A DNA stretch of 64,000 bases, from assembly GCA_009746045.1 (NCBI GenBank), contig RPFO01000406.1, forward strand, positions 975,159 to 1,039,158, in the 5' to 3' direction. The stretch's first letter is position 1; the number at the start of each line of letters is the position of its first letter. This document shows positions 63,767-64,000 of this stretch, one piece after another. The position numbers were made by a program, and so were the translations under genes. The stretch comes from Mesostigma viride (lineage: Eukaryota > Streptophyta > Mesostigmatophyceae > Mesostigmatales > Mesostigmataceae). The notes beneath the pieces were generated by a model. The model had not been told where the DNA came from. It made no database searches and saw only the letters and a list, made by a program, of their open reading frames with translations.

Positions 63767-64000
63767 CTGTGGTCATCCACGGGTATGTGTGCAGGCAGGC
63801 ATGAGCCAGCACAGGGAATGGGGCATATAAGTCCTGAGTGAGCCATAAAAGTCTAACTTATGCGCATGAGTAGGCAACCCCGCCGTCCAGTGAGTAAAAG
63901 AGTGAGTAGAATCATGCAGTGGGTAAGCATTAAGGCATGAGGCATCGCGCAGGTAAGCACGTAGGTATGCCGCATGAGGCGGGTAAACATGCAGAAGGCC
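63767..64000 (-). other. Intron of the right-hand gene (runs off the window)
   Basis: The exon at 63632-63766 begins with an AG acceptor at 63767-63768, so sequence to the right is intron. Loose repeats of GTAAGCA and GTGAGTA-like words occur. No exon is recognised before the edge. Confidence 0.45.

Overview
The window is nuclear DNA of a eukaryote with intron-rich, GC-rich genes and many transposable elements. A photosynthetic protist, probably a green alga, fits best. The cis-prenyltransferase has a transit-peptide-like N-terminus, the dynamin resembles plant DRP4, the ECM29 gene resembles its plant homologue, and introns are GT-AG. The lineage is an inference; no organelle or rDNA marker settles it. 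There is no bacterial-style operon.

Left part (1-7000): wreckage of two non-LTR retrotransposons of RTE-like type, both on the minus strand. LINE A (about 1048-5340) keeps ORF1, AP-endonuclease and reverse transcriptase pieces in broken frames, and carries a 238-bp SINE-like insertion with a 10-bp target duplication. LINE B (5353 to about 6990) has lost its middle, so that ORF1 abuts the end of the reverse transcriptase. At 7057-7690 lies a 200-bp direct repeat. At 8210-9104 lies a TA-flanked element with perfect 24-bp inverted ends (Tc1/pogo style). A single 5S rRNA gene sits at 9711-9827.

10245-13917 is a three-exon cis-prenyltransferase gene with a large low-complexity insertion just before its last conserved motif. 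14500-18030 is a mosaic of SINE-like copies, LINE 3' ends and long (TAAAT)n tracts. 19380-20660 is a C/A-rich, G-poor satellite-like tract.

22313-33091 is a complete, young Ty3/gypsy chromovirus: near-identical 570/571-bp LTRs, a 5-bp target duplication, primer site, polypurine tract, gag, protease, RT, RNase H, integrase and chromodomain. It carries two unusual extra genes: a small ORF before gag with a caulimovirus-viroplasmin/RNase H1 N-terminal type domain, and a GC-rich 770-codon ORF after the integrase. Its gag-pol frame is broken four times, mostly near homopolymers.

The right half holds three host genes. A single-exon DRP4/Mx-like dynamin (minus strand, 33426-35444) is head to head with a 22-exon ECM29 proteasome-adaptor gene (36438-57008). 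Facing ECM29 tail to tail is the 3' end of an unidentified minus-strand gene (60353 to beyond 63766). Between the last two lie a small LINE 3' fragment with a 12-bp target duplication and a 1.74-kb piggyBac-like non-autonomous element in TTAA. ECM29 intron 14 contains a 1-kb foldback element. The host genes share no evident pathway; most of the remaining sequence is mobile DNA.
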